From contig NZ_QJJP01000002.1 in assembly GCF_003201565.1 (NCBI RefSeq), positions 62,001 through 126,000 of the forward strand: a stretch of DNA of 64,000 nucleotides. The letters are read 5' to 3'. The first letter of the stretch is position 1; each line of letters opens with the position of its first letter. The translations under genes were made by a program, and so were the position numbers. Below the pieces are notes generated by a model that ran no database searches, was not told where the DNA came from, and was given only the letters and a program-made list of their open reading frames with translations. Source of the stretch: Nitrosomonas sp. Nm84 (GTDB lineage Bacteria > Pseudomonadota > Gammaproteobacteria > Burkholderiales > Nitrosomonadaceae). Below are positions 18,369-27,401 of the stretch, piece by piece.

Positions 18369-19205
18369 TCAGAGTATGGTATTTCCGGAATGTGCATTGG
18401 ATCTTCCCGTGCATTCCAGCGCTTCTAGTTCCGCCGCGGTAAATCCTGCTTTTTGTCTTGCTTCATAATGAAAAGGACCGCTGATTTGCCCGCTGAAATG
18501 GTGGCTGATTAATGCGCGAAATGTTTGTCCGGAATCCAGTCCGCGTTGATCACAGCAATATTTAAACCAGCGCGACCCGATCGCCACATGGCCGATTTCA
18601 TCGCGCAAAATGATTTCTAGTACCGCTGCAGTATCGTCGTCACCCGCCTGACGCAACCGTTTGATAATGCCCGGCGTCACATCCAGTCCCCGGGCTTCCA
18701 ACACACGCGGTACCAATGCCATGCGTATCAGCGGATCGGAGGCGGTGCGCGTGGCCACGTCCCACAAACCGTTATGCGCTGGCAAATCGCCGTAGTCGCT
18801 ACCCAACTCATTCAAACGCTCGCGTAACAATTGAAAGTGATAGGCCTCTTCAGCGGCCACTTGTACCCAGTCATGGTAAAACTGCTTGGGCAAATGACGA
18901 AAACGGTAGACTGCATCCCAGGCGAGATTGATGGCGTTGAACTCGATGTGCGTGATGGCATGAATCAAGGCAATGATCCCGGTTTGTGAGCCTAAACGGC
19001 GTTTAGGCACATCGCTTGGTGGTACTAGAATCGGCTTGGCTGGGCGTCCAGGTTCACCGATGAGATCGGGTTCGTTTTGGGGTTGCAGCGATAACAGTTC
19101 AACGCGCCAAGCTTCTGCGGTTTGCTCGGTCAAGCGCAGTTTTTCTTCGATTTCACAAGCCGACAAGCAGCGAGCGGCGGCATCAGACAGAGATTCCATA
19201 GGCAT
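18369..19205 (-). CDS. DUF455 family ferritin-like protein
   Basis: A 278-residue protein of the DUF455 family, built on a ferritin-like helical bundle. Candidate metal ligands are visible as ITHIEFNAINLAWD, AAEEAYHFQLL, RVLEARGLD and ILRDEIGHVAIG, i.e. repeated Glu and Glu-x-x-His pairs. Function is not well defined; some relatives are fused to or found near tRNA-modifying MiaE-like enzymes. It is convergent with metW (20-bp gap). Confidence 0.88.
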   Translation of the reverse strand: MPMESLSDAAARCLSACEIEEKLRLTEQTAEAWRVELLSLQPQNEPDLIGEPGRPAKPILVPPSDVPKRRLGSQTGIIALIHAITHIEFNAINLAWDAVYRFRHLPKQFYHDWVQVAAEEAYHFQLLRERLNELGSDYGDLPAHNGLWDVATRTASDPLIRMALVPRVLEARGLDVTPGIIKRLRQAGDDDTAAVLEIILRDEIGHVAIGSRWFKYCCDQRGLDSGQTFRALISHHFSGQISGPFHYEARQKAGFTAAELEALECTGRSNAHSGNTIL

Positions 19206-19372
19206 TTACGCAGGAAGAATAGTTGATGCTGCTATTTTCGCGTGTTTTCTGAGGAAAGACTAATGGAAACTTGTGTAAAAGAAAATCTGGTTCAAAATGA
19301 AGGATCATTGTATTCTTGGATTTTTGTAACAATGACCCTGTTTTCATAACAATCCGTGAGCGATAAATCAAC

Positions 19373-19795
19373 ATGTCTAATAGTTCCGATGATGCACCAT
19401 TCAGTGTTTGCTTGCCGGAAGGCCAACCCATGCTGCGTATGATACCGATGCCATCAAATACCAATTCTGCCGGCGATATTTTCGGTGGCTGGATCATGTC
19501 GCAAGTCGATATGGCAGGCACCATTCCAGCCATTCGGCGTGCGCACGGGCGAGTGGTAACGGTGGCCGTCAATTCCTTTGCATTCAAGCAACCTGTATTC
19601 GTTGGCGATCTCGTCAGTTTTTATGCGAATATTACCAAGGTAGGACGTACCTCGATTACCGTCGATGTGGCGGTATACGCCCAGCGCGGCATGCGTGAAG
19701 GCGGTAAGGAAGTTTGCATCAAGGTAACCGAAGCGGTGCTGACTTATGTGGCGATCGATAATAACCGGCGTCCGAGAGAGGTGCCGCAGGAATGA
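19373..19795 (+). CDS. Acyl-CoA thioesterase, YciA/hotdog family
   Basis: A 140-residue single hotdog-fold protein. The N-terminal half has NSAGDIFGGWIMSQVDMAG, with the catalytic aspartate and glycines typical of YciA, followed by VTVAVNSFAFKQPVFVGD. It hydrolyses acyl-CoA esters, commonly of medium chain length. The start ATG is preceded by no strong ribosome binding site, but the family length is right. Confidence 0.92.
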   Translation: MSNSSDDAPFSVCLPEGQPMLRMIPMPSNTNSAGDIFGGWIMSQVDMAGTIPAIRRAHGRVVTVAVNSFAFKQPVFVGDLVSFYANITKVGRTSITVDVAVYAQRGMREGGKEVCIKVTEAVLTYVAIDNNRRPREVPQE

Positions 19796-19989
19796 TCTTA
19801 TTTGCCGCTAATATAACGGATCAGTTGGTGTAAATATCAGAGAATAATACGGCGGCACTATTGAGCTTTGATCGTCTTCTCTGCAACTTTAGAGAACAGA
19901 TGGCTGATAATGGCAACCAGTGTACCCCTACTTGCATAACAGTGGCGCCGATTAACGACATGAATATATGTTCCGTTATCGAGCGTTGA

Positions 19990-20177
19990 TCACTCTGGAT
20001 AAGCTATTTTCAGAAAAATCATTGCTGCATTCAGCAGAATAAACAACGCACTGATCACTAGCGCCATCCATAGGTGCACACGCATATCGGCTCTATACTG
20101 TCGCGAGTGTGCGTCTTTGTTTCCTCGTTGATTTCACCGAGTTGGGCAGTCTCTTGATCGAGTTGCCGGATCATCAT
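19990..20177 (-). pseudogene. Possible frameshifted small membrane protein
   Basis: Two short minus-strand frames overlap. The first (from 20177) reads MMIRQLDQETAQLGEINEET, a polar start. The second (20085-19990) reads MRVHLWMALVISALFILLNA and ends IAYPE, a single membrane helix. A one-base shift near 20090 would join them into a protein of about 63 residues. It lies 16 bp downstream of the ribbon-helix-helix gene, so it may be its operon partner. Too short for a firm call. Confidence 0.35.
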
Positions 20178-20193
20178 GACGGGATGGGATGTG

Positions 20194-20394
20194 CTATTTG
20201 ATGATTATTTTTTGATCTTCATTATCTTTGCGGATAGTAATCGATCCATCCGCTGCTTCGGACTCCGTGGCAATCTTCAAAAGTGCGACTGCTTTTCTTA
20301 ATACTTCAGCTTTGGAAGAGGCACCAAAATGAGCCCGTAACTCTTCAAGCGTTTTTCCCATTTTTTCGTCGATATTGAAAGTTGTGACTGGCAT
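20194..20394 (-). CDS. Ribbon-helix-helix protein (CopG-like), 66 aa
   Basis: The N-terminal strand VTTFNIDEKMGKTL and helices ELRAHFGASSKAEVLRKAVALL match the ribbon-helix-helix DNA-binding fold seen in antitoxins and small repressors. A good ribosome binding site (CAGGAGTT) lies just before the ATG. No recognisable toxin gene is adjacent, so an antitoxin role is not shown. Confidence 0.75.
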   Translation of the reverse strand: MPVTTFNIDEKMGKTLEELRAHFGASSKAEVLRKAVALLKIATESEAADGSITIRKDNEDQKIIIK

Positions 20395-21060
20395 GATTAA
20401 CTCCTGTGCTTATAATAATATATATTTTATATAACTGTTATATGTAGATCAAGCGTTATCGATATATTGTTGATTGCTGGCGATCAATAAAAGCGTTTTC
20501 TATTGACATTGAGTTATTTCTCAAAAAGGATTCGTGGATAGCTTTTTTGCTTGGGATTACGGTACTGCAGGGTATTAATAAGGAGAGTGCATTGCGTCAG
20601 GATTCTTATTCGGCAATAATAAAATTGCGCTCCACTTTGCTTGTTAAGTGCATTTCAGAAGAATATCATAGCCGATTATTGTATCTGTGGGGCACTGATG
20701 GAGACTGAAACTTTGAAAAAGCTTCGTTCCGGAGCGCTCATGTTATCGAAGGTTCTGCATCGGCAAATCCTACTGCGCTATCGTTATGAAATCTGATTTT
20801 GATCATTCTCGCTTTGATTATCTCAGGATTCGCATATTTTTTATGTCAGTGCGTTTCCAGGTATCGAATGAATTGCTTGTAAGACAAAAAGTGCTTGTTT
20901 CATGATGACTGAATGATCGTCAAAGCATATGAAGCTCAAAAATTTCTTTCTTATTGTAAATCTGAAACTCTGGGAAAGAGCCTGCAGTGAGATAATGAAA
21001 TCCGAAAGACATGGCCTGACAAATTCTCTCATGACATTAAAACTTAATTTGGTTTTACAT
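20395..21060. other. Gene-poor AT-rich region of 666 bp
   Basis: I find no recognisable gene. Several short open frames exist; one around 20740-20830 would encode a hydrophobic stretch (LILIILALIISGFAYFL) after a stop and may be a membrane-gene remnant. The region is the probable landing site of several small rearrangements. Confidence 0.4.
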
Positions 21061-21744
21061 TTAATCAGTCTCAAAAACCATAACTGGCGCCTGAGTGCGT
21101 TGCAACAACCAAATAATCGGTAACCCCGGATCGGGATCTTCACTCAATCGATCCAGTAATTCCCGCTTAGTCTTTCCAGTAACTACCAACGTAATCTGTT
21201 CACTTTCCGCTAGCATCGCCAATGAAAGACTAACCCGCAGCGATGGCGCAAGCGGCGGTTCAACCGCGACGCAGTGATGCGTGGAGAGCAGATCAGGATT
21301 CATGCCGGGAAACAACGAGGCGATGTGCCCATCTTCTCCCAAACCTAATACCGTCAGGCTCAATGGCAGTGATAGTTGATCCAGTCGCTGATGAATTTCA
21401 TCGACAGCATCAAAAGGGTTGTTGTGTTGGGTTTTGAGTCCGACAAAGCGCGTATTTGCGGGGAGGTGATTCATCAGGTATTGTTTTACCAGACGTTCGT
21501 TGGATTGTTCATCATGAACATTGACCCAGCGCTCGTCGCTGAGTGTGACGGTGATGCGATCCCAGGGTAATGTACATTCTACCAATGCGGGCAGGTAGTG
21601 ACGCGGGGTGTTGCCGCCGGGAACAACCAGTGTTGCGTGCTGTTTTCGGGTTAAGATGTTTTGTAGCGTGGATTCAACATATTTCGCGAAGCTCTGGCTT
21701 AACGATTCGATATCTGGGAAATAGTGTCGCTGTATTGAGATCAT
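21061..21744 (-). CDS. pgl: 6-phosphogluconolactonase-like protein
   Basis: A 227-residue protein of the glucosamine/galactosamine-6-phosphate isomerase superfamily, DevB/Pgl branch. VVPGGNTPRHYLPAL, ITVTLSDERWVN and LGLGEDGHIASLFPG are the diagnostic motifs. It hydrolyses 6-phosphogluconolactone in the oxidative pentose phosphate pathway. It is the last gene of the leftward operon, 7 bp after the HAD gene, without zwf nearby, so a role in this sugar-acid operon is possible. Confidence 0.88.
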   Translation of the reverse strand: MISIQRHYFPDIESLSQSFAKYVESTLQNILTRKQHATLVVPGGNTPRHYLPALVECTLPWDRITVTLSDERWVNVHDEQSNERLVKQYLMNHLPANTRFVGLKTQHNNPFDAVDEIHQRLDQLSLPLSLTVLGLGEDGHIASLFPGMNPDLLSTHHCVAVEPPLAPSLRVSLSLAMLAESEQITLVVTGKTKRELLDRLSEDPDPGLPIIWLLQRTQAPVMVFETD

Positions 21745-21751
21745 GATAATC

Positions 21752-22393
21752 CTACGAGATTAATCCGCGTAAGTCAGGAACGATTTTTACATCGATTGGA
21801 AAAGGATTCGGATCGCCGGGAAAGACGCGGCCCAGGAAAGCGGTGCCATTGGCTTGCGCGCCTTCAAAATCCGCCATGGCGTCACCGATCATCAGCACCG
21901 ATTCGGGTTGGAGTGCGTATGCGGATAAGATTTCTGCGATGATGGTTGGTTTAAGTGCCGGTGCGCCGTGCACTTCTTTAAAGTAGGGGGTCAGACCGCG
22001 ACGTTCGACGATGACTTTGAGTTCGGTTTCCGGGGTGCCGGAAGCGACAAATAAAGGGATTCTGTCGGCTTGCTGGCGGATCAACTCTATCGCGCCGGGG
22101 ACGGCTTCTGCGGCAATGACGGCTTCCACCACCAATTCGGAGAAGCGGATGTCCAGTTGTTTTTCTTCCGCTTCTGTCAAAGGTGGTTTGTTTAAAAAAT
22201 GTTGCTGAAAGTGGCGGAATTTGCGGTAGCGCGACATGCCGCCATTCTGGGTGTGGAATTGTACGACCTGGGCGACGATGTTTTCGCCGTAGGGACGGTA
22301 GAGTTCCGCGAATGCCTGGGTTTTGATTTTTCCGGATTCCACCACCACGCCATCAAAATCAAAAATGATTGCCTGCCAATCTAGATTCTTCAT
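21752..22393 (-). CDS. HAD-superfamily phosphatase (beta-phosphoglucomutase-like)
   Basis: A 213-residue HAD protein. The nucleophile motif is IIFDFDGVVVES, the second motif is LFVASGTPETE, and ESVLMIGDAMADFEGAQANG supplies the acidic end motif. The cap helices place it with the phosphoglycolate phosphatase/beta-phosphoglucomutase group. In this operon it could dephosphorylate a sugar-acid phosphate; that is inference. The epimerase gene ends 2 bp upstream. Confidence 0.85.
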   Translation of the reverse strand: MKNLDWQAIIFDFDGVVVESGKIKTQAFAELYRPYGENIVAQVVQFHTQNGGMSRYRKFRHFQQHFLNKPPLTEAEEKQLDIRFSELVVEAVIAAEAVPGAIELIRQQADRIPLFVASGTPETELKVIVERRGLTPYFKEVHGAPALKPTIIAEILSAYALQPESVLMIGDAMADFEGAQANGTAFLGRVFPGDPNPFPIDVKIVPDLRGLIS

Positions 22394-22395
22394 GT

Positions 22396-23325
22396 TTATG
22401 CGCGGTTATCTGAGCTTGCCGGTGTGGCATCGTCGTTTTCATCGCCATGATGCAGATCCTGGTGAATTTCTCGCAGGCAGTCGAGGATGCCCTGCCCGAG
22501 ATCGACATGTTCGTTCAATACCAATTTGCGGCCGATGCGTGGTTGAAACGCATATGGTGTAATTTCGTAGTGGTGCACGGCATTGGCTTCGTCAAAATGC
22601 AATTCAACCGGCCAAGGCAGGATTTCCGAGATCATGGTCATAACATCTTTGATGCGCAGCCTTTCCTGTCCAGTCAGAATCAGATGTCGGTTGGCAAATT
22701 CGGGCGCTAAAATTTGTACGCTCATGCGCGCAGCATCTTCTACGTGAATATATTCCCGCATGGCATCGCCGCTGCCTTTGTAGGTGATGGAATGGTGTGC
22801 AACGGCTTCATGCAGCATGCGATAAATGCCGTTGCGTTTGTCTGAACGCCGACCATACAGCGAGCCATAGCGCAGGATGCTGTAATCCAGGCCGTAGCGG
22901 TCATGGTAGGTTTCGGTGAAACGTTCCGCGGCCTGTTTGCTGGCGCGATAAAAAGAACCGGATTCGGAATACACATAAATGCTGCTGGCAAACACGAAAC
23001 GACGGGCGCCAGCAATGCGCGCGGCTTCCAGCGCGTGCATGTTGCCTAATACGTTGATGGTTGCAGTAGGAATGGGTTTGTCGTTGGCTTCATCGATGTC
23101 CGCAATCGCGGCAAAGTTGTAAACGATGGACGTTCCTTTGGCGGCTTCGATGACTTGATCGATATCCATAATGTCGCCAATGATCATTTCCTGATTGCTT
23201 TTAAGATATGGTGACGGGCTGCGGTCAAATAACCGTACCTTGTAGCCAGCGGTCGACAAGGCATCGGCAACGTGACTGCCCAAGAAACCACTGGCGCCAA
23301 ATACCACAACTGTTTCGTTCAACAT
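22396..23325 (-). CDS. NAD-dependent epimerase/dehydratase (extended SDR)
   Basis: A 309-residue extended short-chain dehydrogenase. The Rossmann motif is VFGASGFLGSHVADAL. The catalytic serine and tyrosine-lysine pair are in FASSIYVYSESGSFYRASK (S, then YRASK). LRYGSLYGRRSDKRNGIYRM is the substrate-side loop of nucleotide-sugar epimerases. It probably acts on a sugar precursor of the surface polysaccharide. The stop lies 2 bp before the HAD gene, which supports one transcript. Confidence 0.88.
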   Translation of the reverse strand: MLNETVVVFGASGFLGSHVADALSTAGYKVRLFDRSPSPYLKSNQEMIIGDIMDIDQVIEAAKGTSIVYNFAAIADIDEANDKPIPTATINVLGNMHALEAARIAGARRFVFASSIYVYSESGSFYRASKQAAERFTETYHDRYGLDYSILRYGSLYGRRSDKRNGIYRMLHEAVAHHSITYKGSGDAMREYIHVEDAARMSVQILAPEFANRHLILTGQERLRIKDVMTMISEILPWPVELHFDEANAVHHYEITPYAFQPRIGRKLVLNEHVDLGQGILDCLREIHQDLHHGDENDDATPASSDNRA

Positions 23326-23336
23326 AGTGTTATCCG

Positions 23337-24269
23337 TTATTTGATTAAACCGGTTTTGATCAAACCCTGCAGTAGATTCTCAGCGGCTTCGATTTCCATA
23401 CGCTGCCGCGATTCTCTGGCAAGGGAGCCGATATGCGAAGTCAGGATAATGTTGCCGCATTCGATGAGTGGGCCATGATAGGGTTCCTGCTCAAAGACAT
23501 CCAAGGCAGCGGCGCTGACTTTTCCTGTTTGTAATGCTGCTAAGAGTGCATCTTCGTCGACTAGTCCACCGCGTGCCGCATTGATGACAATCGCTTCAGG
23601 CTTCATAGCGGCGAATGCCTTGGCATCCAGCAGATGGTGCGTGTCTGGTGCGTAAGGCAGGTGCAGCGTGATGATGTCGGCGGTGGTTAGTAATTGTTCC
23701 AGCGGCATCAGTGTGACACCATCAGGTACTTGGCTCGCATATGGATCGTGCGCGATAACGGTGGCTTCAAATGCCTGACACAGGCGCGCGACACGGCGGC
23801 CGATATACCCCATGCCAATGATGCCGACCGTTTGTGCGGTCAGCAGACGACCTTGTGTGCGCGGCCATTCGCCTTGGCGTACCGCTTGATCAATCGGGCT
23901 GATTTGTCGCAATAGCGTCAAGATGTACCCCATCGTCAGTTCCGCCACTGCTTGTGCCGGTGCTTCCGGCGTATTCAATACAGTAACGCCATGGTGTTTT
24001 GCTGCAGTCAGATCGACGCTGTCCAGTCCGGTGCCACAACGTGAGATCACTTTCAGATTCCGGGCGGACTCAAGTACCCGCCCAGTCAATGGTTCGATGC
24101 CGGCAATCAGGCCGATTGCGCCGCCGCTCAGTAATTCGATAATTTCATCTTCGGTGAGTTTTCGGCGATGTGGATTGGTGATGATGTGCATGCCTTTCTG
24201 CAGCAATTGCTGAAGCGGCGGATTGTTGTCGATGTCGAAGGATGAAGTGGATATGACCAATGCGTTCAT
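23337..24269 (-). CDS. D-2-hydroxyacid dehydrogenase (SerA-like)
   Basis: A 310-residue D-isomer-specific 2-hydroxyacid dehydrogenase. The NAD-binding motif is VGIIGMGYIGRRVA. Catalytic Arg, Glu and His are seen in INAARGGLVDEDALL, FEQEP and ILTSHIGSLARES. It lacks the C-terminal ACT domain of classical phosphoglycerate dehydrogenase. Its substrate here is unknown; it may oxidise or reduce a 2-hydroxy acid in the sugar-acid pathway. It overlaps the aldolase gene by 4 bp. Confidence 0.9.
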   Translation of the reverse strand: MNALVISTSSFDIDNNPPLQQLLQKGMHIITNPHRRKLTEDEIIELLSGGAIGLIAGIEPLTGRVLESARNLKVISRCGTGLDSVDLTAAKHHGVTVLNTPEAPAQAVAELTMGYILTLLRQISPIDQAVRQGEWPRTQGRLLTAQTVGIIGMGYIGRRVARLCQAFEATVIAHDPYASQVPDGVTLMPLEQLLTTADIITLHLPYAPDTHHLLDAKAFAAMKPEAIVINAARGGLVDEDALLAALQTGKVSAAALDVFEQEPYHGPLIECGNIILTSHIGSLARESRQRMEIEAAENLLQGLIKTGLIK

Positions 24270-25036
24270 GATGTTTTGAGTGTTGCGCGGATACTTTGTA
24301 AGTGCGTGCGGCAGATCGAATCCAGAATGCGGATGTCCAAACCGTAGCCGAGGAAATTGAAGCCTGATTGAATGCGCTGTTGCAGCGCTTGCGGATCGGG
24401 CTCGATGACATGAATGCCGCCGGGTTTCTTGGCGCGATGGCCTGCTGCGAGAACTTCGGCGATGGCTGCTTGCACGTCAGGATGATTAAGATCGCCGGGG
24501 CGACCCATCGAGCCGGATAAATCGTAGGGGCCGATGATGTAAGCGTCAATACCGGGAACAGCCAAAATGTGATCAATGGCTCTGACGGCGTCGACATGTT
24601 CGATCATGACGACGATCACCGCATTGTCTTCCAACCATTGTCGGTAGGCCTGGAAACTTGAACCATAGCCTTGCGCACGCGCCAGGCCGACACCTCGCTG
24701 TCCACGTGGTGGGTAATATACGCCATTTACAGCAGCTTTGGCATCAGCGGCGGATTTGATCATTGGCACCATGACACCAGTGGCACCCGCATCCATGACG
24801 CGTTTGATCTGGTCGGGATGGTTTGACGTCAGGCGCACAATCGCCGGACATTGCTTGCCGTCCAGCACTTGAATGATGGCTTGCACCTCGCTGAGTTCCA
24901 GTACGCTGTGTTCCATATCCAGCACTAACCAGTCAAATCCCGCTGCCGCCATGATTTCAGCAATCGACGGATGCCCCAGTGTGACCCAGGAACCAATGGT
25001 CAATTCGGATCGGCTCAATCTTGATTTTAATGACAT
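24266..25036 (-). CDS. HpcH/HpaI-family aldolase
   Basis: A 256-residue class II pyruvate aldolase. The fold is marked by FDWLVLDMEHSVLE, VMDAGATGVMVPMI, YYPPRGQRGVGLARAQGYG and IIGPYDLSGSMG, which include the metal-binding and arginine residues. The family reversibly joins pyruvate to an aldehyde to give a 2-keto-4-hydroxy (3-deoxy-ulosonic) acid. Next to a CMP-Kdo synthetase homologue it could build the acid that is then activated. The cytidylyltransferase gene ends 8 bp upstream. Confidence 0.9.
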   Translation of the reverse strand: MSLKSRLSRSELTIGSWVTLGHPSIAEIMAAAGFDWLVLDMEHSVLELSEVQAIIQVLDGKQCPAIVRLTSNHPDQIKRVMDAGATGVMVPMIKSAADAKAAVNGVYYPPRGQRGVGLARAQGYGSSFQAYRQWLEDNAVIVVMIEHVDAVRAIDHILAVPGIDAYIIGPYDLSGSMGRPGDLNHPDVQAAIAEVLAAGHRAKKPGGIHVIEPDPQALQQRIQSGFNFLGYGLDIRILDSICRTHLQSIRATLKTS

Positions 25037-25044
25037 GACATTTC

Positions 25045-25794
25045 CTAGTAGCGAGAGAGTAGCGGGTCTGTTTCCATCAATTTGGCAACACGCGCCAAAT
25101 CCGCTTCGGTATCAACCGCCTGGGTATTGAATTCCGTGTGCACCATTTTGACTGTAAAGCCATGTTCGAGCAGGCGTAGCATGTCGACGGATTCCAGTTG
25201 TTCCAGCGGTGTCGGCGGCAAGTGGGTATATTGATACAGTGTGGTGCGGCGAAACGGGATGATGCAGACCTGTTTGTAAGCGGCAGTATCGGCGAAACCG
25301 GTTTTGGCCAATGTCGGGATGGGGCGGCGTGACATGTACAGGGCGTTACCTTGTTGATTCATTACGACCTTGATGGTATTGGGGTCCAGATAATCCGCTT
25401 CATGATCGATTCTGCGTACCAAGTTGACGCAACCCAATTGCGGATCATCTCTAAACGGTGCCACGGCGGTGTCAATCATGTCTGGGTGCGTCATCGGTTC
25501 ATCCCCTTGTACCATGACGATCAGATCGGCATCAAGTTGGGTGACTGCTTCAGCAACACGATCGCTGGCGCGCTCATGCGTATCAGATGTCATGATGACG
25601 GGGGCTCCAAAGCTTTCTGCCACTTCCCGAATTTCTTCATCGCAGGTTGCAATATAGGTGGCATCGAGTGATTTGCTCAAAGCGACACGTTTATAGATGT
25701 GTTCTATCATCGGGCGTCCCAGTATTTTTGCGATGGGCTTGCCCGGGAAACGCGATGAGCCCATGCGGGCAGGTATGACAGCGATTGTTTTCAT
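25045..25794 (-). CDS. kdsB: 3-deoxy-manno-octulosonate cytidylyltransferase-type enzyme
   Basis: A 249-residue KdsB-type enzyme, first gene of the operon. The N-terminus VIPARMGSSRFPGKPIAKI binds CTP. VIMTSDTHERASDRVAEAV and VMVQGDEPMTHPDMID are further KdsB signatures. KdsB makes CMP-Kdo for lipopolysaccharide. Whether this is the cell's housekeeping KdsB or a specialised paralogue for another ulosonic acid cannot be told from one window; its operon partners suggest specialisation. Confidence 0.85.
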   Translation of the reverse strand: MKTIAVIPARMGSSRFPGKPIAKILGRPMIEHIYKRVALSKSLDATYIATCDEEIREVAESFGAPVIMTSDTHERASDRVAEAVTQLDADLIVMVQGDEPMTHPDMIDTAVAPFRDDPQLGCVNLVRRIDHEADYLDPNTIKVVMNQQGNALYMSRRPIPTLAKTGFADTAAYKQVCIIPFRRTTLYQYTHLPPTPLEQLESVDMLRLLEHGFTVKMVHTEFNTQAVDTEADLARVAKLMETDPLLSRY

Positions 25795-26074
25795 GGAAAT
25801 AGTGTGTGATTGATTAATTTTACAAGTATTAGAAATTACACCCAGAAGCTATTTGCTGATTATCAGGTTTTTCTTGTTTGTTGGGCAATATTTATTGTTA
25901 AATTTAAACGATATGTTGCATGCTGAAATTTTATCGCGGCGGTGTATAGATGCGCTGCTGGTAATTGGATAGTGGCAAGAGTAGAATGGCGCGCTTTACA
26001 GAATCTTTTGTTTAGATTGGGAAAATAATAGAGATGCTGCATGTTCTGAATATTTTTGTAATCAACTTGTCGCT

Positions 26075-27340
26075 ATGAAGGCTCTTTTTTTTCTTCGCCA
26101 CTATAACGACATCGATCATGTCACTCCGGTCATTTACAAATGGATCAAATCGGGTCATCAATGCGATGTGGTACTGATTGGTTCCACAGCATTCCGTCGT
26201 GATTTTCGCGTTAAATATTTAAGTCAGCTGGAGGGGGTGCGTGTAGCGCATATGCGCGAACTGTTTTCATTGCTTGAATATATCAAATGGCGTTTACAGA
26301 TGTTTTTGTTGACGCGCAATGTGAGACGCATAAAAGTTATCGGTCCATTAGTGACCAGATTGGCAGAACGCTATGATGAAAAACGACGCGAACCGTTGTG
26401 GCGGCATACTGCGGAATATTTGCTGAACAGAAGTTTTGGCAGTGCAGGCAAGGGCGTTATCGCTTTTGACTGGATTGAGCGGAACTCGGTGATTTGTGTG
26501 GAATGGGTCGAAGTGGTGGTGGCAATGGCAAAAAGCAGAGGATTGAGTGCCGTGTCCTTGCCGCATGGTGATAGTCCGCACGCCAGCCAATTGATTCGCC
26601 GCGGTGAAAGGCGCGTGGAGCCCGACGTCACATTTTCGGCGGCCACGATATTCGATAAGGTGGTGGTGCCCAACGAGCTATGTGCTGTACGTTTCCGTCC
26701 ATTTATGACAGCAAATCAACTGGCTGTATTGGGTTCGCCACGGTATTGTGAAGAGTGGTTGAAAATACTTTCTGGATTGATGCCACCTTCACCGTTAGTC
26801 CGTTTGGACAGCCGACTCAAAATTGTGATGTTCCTGAGAAAAGCCAACTTCACGACATTCTGGGAAGAAGTGGGTGAAGTGGTGCATATGATCGCTGAGT
26901 TTCCCGGCGTAGAACTGATCATCAAGCCGCATACCCGGAGCGGCTGGAAGCAATCGCTGACGAAAGACAACACGATCAAGCAATTGCCCAATGTGCGCAT
27001 TGCCGGCGATGATGCGCATTCGGTTCATCTGATGAATTGGTCCGATGTCATTATTGATTTGGCAACTTCGGTGGTTTTTGAAGCTGTCAGAGCAAAAAAA
27101 CCGGTATTGGCCGCTGATTATTTAATCGCCGCCCGCTCAGCTGTGGCTTATTACATGCCGGAAACGGAATTGAAATGCCGCGATGATGTGTATGACAAAA
27201 TTAATGGTTTTTTAACCCATGGTTGCGATGCTTTTTATGTTGAGGAGCATCGGCAGCATTTCTTGAAGGAAATGCTGGATTTTCCGGATGCGGATGTGTT
27301 GCCTCGTTATGTCGCTCTGCTTGAGCAATCAGCGTGTTGA
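26075..27340 (+). CDS. GT-B glycosyltransferase of the capsule/CDP-glycerol transferase type
   Basis: A 421-residue protein. The C-terminal half has VELIIKPHTRSGWKQ, then WSDVIIDLATSVVFEAV and KKPVLAADYL, the donor-binding pattern of CDP-glycerol glycerophosphotransferases and capsule KpsC/S-like enzymes. The middle contains SLPHGDSPH and IFDKVVVPNE. The acceptor and donor cannot be named. It is divergent from the CMP-sugar operon and starts the rightward glycan set; no clear ribosome binding site precedes the ATG. Confidence 0.7.
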   Translation: MKALFFLRHYNDIDHVTPVIYKWIKSGHQCDVVLIGSTAFRRDFRVKYLSQLEGVRVAHMRELFSLLEYIKWRLQMFLLTRNVRRIKVIGPLVTRLAERYDEKRREPLWRHTAEYLLNRSFGSAGKGVIAFDWIERNSVICVEWVEVVVAMAKSRGLSAVSLPHGDSPHASQLIRRGERRVEPDVTFSAATIFDKVVVPNELCAVRFRPFMTANQLAVLGSPRYCEEWLKILSGLMPPSPLVRLDSRLKIVMFLRKANFTTFWEEVGEVVHMIAEFPGVELIIKPHTRSGWKQSLTKDNTIKQLPNVRIAGDDAHSVHLMNWSDVIIDLATSVVFEAVRAKKPVLAADYLIAARSAVAYYMPETELKCRDDVYDKINGFLTHGCDAFYVEEHRQHFLKEMLDFPDADVLPRYVALLEQSAC

Positions 27341-27401
27341 GTTGCATTAGATGTTTGTCTTGCAAGAATCAAGGTTGATTCATATAACTTCATAAAGTGT
27401 A

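Noticed and set aside
20929-21123. Plus-strand frame of 64 codons before pgl
   Set aside because: It overlaps the pgl 3' end, has no ribosome binding site and no recognisable similarity.
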